Assembly: GCA_020719105.1 (NCBI GenBank)
Contig: DYQV01000063.1
Location: forward strand, 1-11,062
Direction: 5' to 3'
From: Rikenella microfusus
GTDB lineage: Bacteria > Bacteroidota > Bacteroidia > Bacteroidales > SZUA-534
DNA: 11,062 bases
Position 1 is the first letter of the stretch. Each line of letters begins with the position of its first letter. Shown piece after piece: positions 7,889 through 11,062 of this stretch. The translations under genes were made by a program, and so were the position numbers. The notes below the pieces were generated by a model, which saw only the letters and a list, made by a program, of their open reading frames with translations, was not told where the DNA came from and did not search any database.

Positions 7889-9496
7889 ATGGTACGTTTT
7901 GGATTGTCAGTATTCGCTTTAATCTGGTTAAATGCCCATAGTCAGGATAAATCGGATTGGAAAGGAGGAGTACCTGAAAGCTGCACCAGTATTACCGTTG
8001 GTAAAATGGCCTCAACCGATGGTTCTGTAATGACATCGCACACCGATGACAGCCATAGAACCCGTTCAGAAATGAATATTGTTGGGGCTAAAGACCATAA
8101 AAAGGGAACTAACACAACCCTTTATACCCGAAAACCTTGCGATACATTGGCTATGCCCAGTTATTCCAACATTCCGGTTGGTTTCATTCCGCAAATTGAT
8201 CATACGTATTCATACATAAATTCAGCCTATCCTTGCATGAATGAAAAGCAATTAGGCATTGGCGAATCAACATTCGGTGGACGTGATGAATTGCAGTCGG
8301 ATAAAGGATTGATTGACTGCCAACGATTGTGCCAATTGATGCTTGAACGTTGTGCTACAGCCAGGGAAGCAATAAAAATGGCCGATGAACTTACTCAGAA
8401 ATATGGTTGGAGCGATTATGGTGAATGCCTTACTTTGGCTGATAAAAAAGAGGTGTGGCATTTTGAAATTGTGGGGCCCGGTAAAGATAAAGTTGGCGCT
8501 GTATGGGTAGCTCAGCGGGTTCCTGATAACCAAATTGCCGTTAATGCCAATGCAAGTACTATAAAAGAGATTGATTTAAATGAGCCTGATTATTTTATGG
8601 CATCGGGTAATATATACGCAGTTGCTAAAGAGAACAACTGGTGGAATGAAAAACAATCCTTTAAATTTTGCTATGTTTATGCCCCTGAAAGTCGTCAATC
8701 AGTAGCTTCCCGCAGAAGAGAATGGCGTGTTTTTGATTTATTAGCTCCATCGTTACATATAGATCCCAACAATCAGGATTATCCTTTTTCAATTACACCC
8801 GATAAAAAAGTATCGTTAGAAGATCTGGTAAGCGCTTTTAAAGATTATTATGAAGGCACTCCTTACGATATGACCCGAAACATAAGAACCATTGATGCTG
8901 AAGGAAAATCAGTTGTTTCGCCGCTTGCCAATCCATTTATGCCTTACGATCAATTAGAACTTCAAAATGTTCAGGGTGGATGGTTTAATACGGACACAAA
9001 AACAGGCAACATCGATTTTCTAGGTGAACGCACCATTGCCCGCTGGTACACCATGTATGGAACCATTATTCAATGCCGCGATTGGTTGCCTGATGAAATT
9101 GGCGGTGTTGCCTGGTTAGCTTTGGATAATATTGCTACATCAATTTATATTCCTGTTTACGCCGGAACCACCGATTTACCCAGTAGCTATAAAACCCCCG
9201 GTAGAACCAAAGGGTTTACTCATGAATCGGCTTGGTGGGCATTCAACCGAATGAGCACTTTAGCCGCCCAGCGATGGGGTGATATAAGGCATGATGTAGA
9301 TACTGTTTTTATTCCTTTACAGAAAGAATTATTTAATAACCAGCCCGTTTTTGAAGAAAAAGCCCTTGCAATTACTCCAATTGCAAAACGCAAACAATTT
9401 GTAACCGATTATACCCTTCAATGGGGTAATAAAGTGGTAAATGAGGCTTGGAAACTGGGTGATTTTATCTGGACAAAATATGACGAAAAATTTTAA
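7889..9496 (+). CDS. Secreted family C69 dipeptidase (PepD-like, N-terminal Cys nucleophile)
   Basis: A 535-residue peptidase of MEROPS family C69, which cleaves dipeptides and is an Ntn-hydrolase using a cysteine exposed by removal of an N-terminal propeptide. The ATG is immediately preceded by an in-frame TAA, so this is the earliest possible start. Residues 1-19 form a signal peptide (MVRFGLSVFALIWLNAHSQ), and about 12 residues later comes the predicted nucleophile Cys32 in ESCTSITVGKMASTDGSV, followed by HTDDSH. Other family blocks are GESTFGGRDE (about 127-136), YGECLTLADKKEVWHFEIVG (about 176-195), VWVAQRVPDNQIAVNAN (about 204-220), SRRREWRVFDLLAPS (about 276-290), and ELQNVQGGWFN with ERTIARWYTMYG further on. 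The length is normal for the family. Location is periplasmic or extracellular by signal peptide. Malate dehydrogenase follows 45 bp downstream with no visible terminator between them, so co-transcription is plausible but unproven. Confidence 0.92.
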   Translation: MVRFGLSVFALIWLNAHSQDKSDWKGGVPESCTSITVGKMASTDGSVMTSHTDDSHRTRSEMNIVGAKDHKKGTNTTLYTRKPCDTLAMPSYSNIPVGFIPQIDHTYSYINSAYPCMNEKQLGIGESTFGGRDELQSDKGLIDCQRLCQLMLERCATAREAIKMADELTQKYGWSDYGECLTLADKKEVWHFEIVGPGKDKVGAVWVAQRVPDNQIAVNANASTIKEIDLNEPDYFMASGNIYAVAKENNWWNEKQSFKFCYVYAPESRQSVASRRREWRVFDLLAPSLHIDPNNQDYPFSITPDKKVSLEDLVSAFKDYYEGTPYDMTRNIRTIDAEGKSVVSPLANPFMPYDQLELQNVQGGWFNTDTKTGNIDFLGERTIARWYTMYGTIIQCRDWLPDEIGGVAWLALDNIATSIYIPVYAGTTDLPSSYKTPGRTKGFTHESAWWAFNRMSTLAAQRWGDIRHDVDTVFIPLQKELFNNQPVFEEKALAITPIAKRKQFVTDYTLQWGNKVVNEAWKLGDFIWTKYDEKF

Positions 9497-9541
9497 AATC
9501 ATTAAAAACAATATAATATAAACACTGAAATATAAAAAAGT

Positions 9542-10528
9542 ATGAAAGTAACAGTTATTGGAGCAGGTAATGTTGGAGCCACATGTGCTGACGAAATTAT
9601 TAAAATGGACTTAGTGAGTGAATTGGTTCTGGTGGATATTAAAGATGGAATTGTTCAGGGTAAAGCCTTGGATTTATGGCAAACATCGTCGATATTGCAA
9701 TTTGATACCCGTGTTAAAGGAGTAGTTGATGACTACGAAGCTACCAAGGATTCAGATATTATTGTAATTACTTCAGGTTTACCCCGAAAACCAGGCATGA
9801 GCCGCGATGATTTAATTGCAATTAATGCCCAAATAGTTAAAGAGGTAACAAAAAAAGCGATTGTACATTCCCCACAAGCAAAAATTATTGTGGTATCGAA
9901 TCCATTGGATGTGATGACTTATGCAGCTTATTTAGCCGCTAACGAAGTAGTTCCCAAACGTTCCAGCGAAATATTTGGAATGGCCGGCATACTGGATACT
10001 GCCCGCTATAAAGCATTTATTGCAGAAGCATTGAATTTATCGCCAAAAAGTGTACATGCTATTTTAATGGGTGGACATGGCGATACCATGGTTCCACTTC
10101 CCCGCTATACAACAGTTGCATCCATTCCAGTTCGTGAATTAATGGATGAACCAACACTGCAAGCTATTATTGAGCGGACCAAATCAGGTGGCGGTGAGAT
10201 AGTGAAACTTATGGGAACATCGGCTTGGTATGCTCCTGGTGCAGCTGCTGCACAAATGGTAGAAGCCATAATTAAAAACAGCCGCCGCATATTTCCGGTT
10301 TGTGCCAGCTTAAATGGCGAATACGGGCTGGAAGATATCTATTTAGGAGTTCCGGTAGTATTGGGTAGAAATGGAATTGAGAAAGTAATTGAACTGGAAC
10401 TTTTACCCGACGAAAAAGAATTGCTCTATCAATCGGCACGGTCGGTTAAAGAGGTAATGGTTGCTCTTGACGATATGAATTTGTTTGAGCAGAAATTTGG
10501 TAGATTGAACCCTATTGAAAGTAAATAA
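9542..10528 (+). CDS. mdh: Malate dehydrogenase, LDH-like NAD-dependent type
   Basis: A 328-residue cytoplasmic enzyme that interconverts malate and oxaloacetate with NAD in the TCA cycle. The Rossmann motif GAGNVGA is at residues 7-13, and Asp32 at the end of the second strand (VLVDI) favours NAD over NADP. The mobile loop GLPRKPGMSR (79-88) supplies Arg82 and Arg88. Arg, not Gln, in the loop indicates malate rather than lactate dehydrogenase. VSNPLDVMTY (118-127) contains substrate-binding Asn120, LDTARYK (151-157) has Asp152 and Arg155, and GGHGDTMVPL (177-186) has the catalytic His179. It belongs to the LDH-like MDH group found in Bacteroidota and Chloroflexi. The C-terminus (LFEQKFGRLNPIESK) is a little longer than the roughly 310 residues common in the group. 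No Shine-Dalgarno is seen; the upstream 45 bp are almost pure A/T. A strong terminator follows 24 bases after the stop. Confidence 0.97.
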   Translation: MKVTVIGAGNVGATCADEIIKMDLVSELVLVDIKDGIVQGKALDLWQTSSILQFDTRVKGVVDDYEATKDSDIIVITSGLPRKPGMSRDDLIAINAQIVKEVTKKAIVHSPQAKIIVVSNPLDVMTYAAYLAANEVVPKRSSEIFGMAGILDTARYKAFIAEALNLSPKSVHAILMGGHGDTMVPLPRYTTVASIPVRELMDEPTLQAIIERTKSGGGEIVKLMGTSAWYAPGAAAAQMVEAIIKNSRRIFPVCASLNGEYGLEDIYLGVPVVLGRNGIEKVIELELLPDEKELLYQSARSVKEVMVALDDMNLFEQKFGRLNPIESK

Positions 10529-10552
10529 TTTAATAAAAAATAACAACCTAAC

Positions 10553-10586
10553 AGAGGCGCCGGAGTTGGCGCCTCTATTTTTTTTT
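10553..10586 (+). terminator. Strong intrinsic terminator after mdh, abutting the next start codon
   Basis: A GC-rich 9-bp perfect stem (AGAGGCGCC at 10553-10561 with GGCGCCTCT at 10568-10576) and 6-nt loop (GGAGTT) are followed by A and nine T's (10578-10586). It stands out from the AT-rich surroundings and should terminate mdh transcripts. The T-run ends only 5 nt before the ATG of the retropepsin-like gene, so any transcript of that gene must read through it or start almost at the ATG. Confidence 0.92.
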
Positions 10587-10591
10587 ATACT

Positions 10592-11038
10592 ATGAAACTA
10601 AAAATACCCATTGAGCTGATAACATTAGAAGATGCTAGTTACCATATTATGGTGGAAGCAGTTTTTAATAAATCAATTCGTGGAAATCTTATCATAGATA
10701 CCGGTGCTTCAAAATCGGTACTTGATTATGGTTTTGTTGAATCCTTTGCACATTCAATTGAGGAAGTAACCGATCAAAATTCCTCAGGAATTAATGCTTT
10801 GATAAATCAAGCCCATGTTGGAACTATAGATAAATTTCAGATTGGAAAACTAAAAATTCAAGACTATCAGACTGTGCTTCTCGATTTATCGCACATCAAC
10901 CAATTATATGCAAAGTATTCCGATAAAATCATTGTCGGTTTGCTGGGAAGTGATTTCTTGGTTGAATACAGAGCTGTAATTGATTATGGCAAAAAACGAA
11001 TGACTTTAAATTTTAACAAAAAGACTTTAAAACCATAA
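10592..11038 (+). CDS. Small cytoplasmic retropepsin-like aspartic protease (clan AA)
   Basis: A 148-residue single-domain protein with the retropepsin-type fold. LIIDTGASKSVLD (33-45) carries the D-T-G catalytic triad with Asp36. GLLGSDFLVEYRAVIDYGKKR (116-136) matches the second conserved block (hydrophobic-hydrophobic-G followed by the strand pair typical of gag-like aspartyl proteases). There is only one DTG, so an active enzyme would need to be a homodimer, as in retroviral proteases. No signal peptide or transmembrane segment is present, so it is probably cytoplasmic. It is not flanked by retroelement genes. No other ATG lies between the upstream in-frame TAA (10541-10543) and 10592, and the first beta-strand starts at residue 2, supporting this start. 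Substrate and role are unknown; loss of proteolysis in favour of binding cannot be excluded. The 24 bases after the stop hold nothing recognisable. Confidence 0.82.
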   Translation: MKLKIPIELITLEDASYHIMVEAVFNKSIRGNLIIDTGASKSVLDYGFVESFAHSIEEVTDQNSSGINALINQAHVGTIDKFQIGKLKIQDYQTVLLDLSHINQLYAKYSDKIIVGLLGSDFLVEYRAVIDYGKKRMTLNFNKKTLKP

Positions 11039-11062
11039 TTAGTTAGTTTGTAACTACTCAGG

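Noticed and set aside
8267..8533. Open frame of 88 codons on the - strand inside the peptidase gene
   Set aside because: It is antisense to highly conserved C69 sequence and has no family signature.
7889..10528. A functional peptidase-malate dehydrogenase operon as a dedicated pathway
   Set aside because: The 45-bp spacing permits co-transcription, but the exported dipeptidase and the TCA enzyme have no known mechanistic link, so adjacency alone does not support a system.
10592..11038. Retrotransposon or retron remnant suggested by the retropepsin fold
   Set aside because: There is no reverse transcriptase, integrase or terminal repeat nearby; stand-alone bacterial clan AA proteins are common.

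Overview
The window looks like ordinary chromosomal sequence from a Bacteroidota bacterium, probably a free-living Bacteroidales/Marinilabiliales-type lineage. The evidence is low-GC DNA, starts without Shine-Dalgarno sequences in AT-rich leaders, a TAnnTTTG-type promoter box, an outer-membrane DUF5916 protein, and a very large secreted protein ending in a type IX secretion (T9SS) sorting domain. There is no tRNA, rRNA, CRISPR array, insertion sequence or phage gene.

Layout: (1) Positions 37-2454 (+) encode a DUF5916 outer-membrane protein with an N-terminal CBM9-like domain. (2) Positions 2455-2720 are an AT-rich convergent gap with a loose inverted repeat and a hairpin that can terminate transcription from both sides. 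(3) Positions 2721-7649 (-) encode a 1642-residue secreted multidomain protein: signal peptide, about 13-14 Asp-box/BNR propeller blades, two PKD domains, an FN3 domain split by an inserted jelly-roll-like domain, four more PKD domains and a C-terminal T9SS domain. Two of its PKD domains share an exact 150-bp DNA repeat. (4) Positions 7650-7888 are a divergent AT-rich promoter region. (5) Positions 7889-9496 (+) encode a secreted family C69 dipeptidase. It is followed after 45 bp by an LDH-like malate dehydrogenase (9542-10528). (6) A strong intrinsic terminator at 10553-10586 ends five bases before a small cytoplasmic retropepsin-like protein (10592-11038).

The first three proteins are exported or surface-located: an outer-membrane protein, a T9SS cargo and a periplasmic or secreted peptidase. 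They suggest handling of external polymers or peptides. Malate dehydrogenase is a TCA-cycle enzyme and the retropepsin-like protein is probably intracellular. I see no compelling sign that the five genes form one dedicated system. The most interesting points are the architecture and recent internal duplication of the large T9SS protein, and the terminator abutting the retropepsin-like gene.
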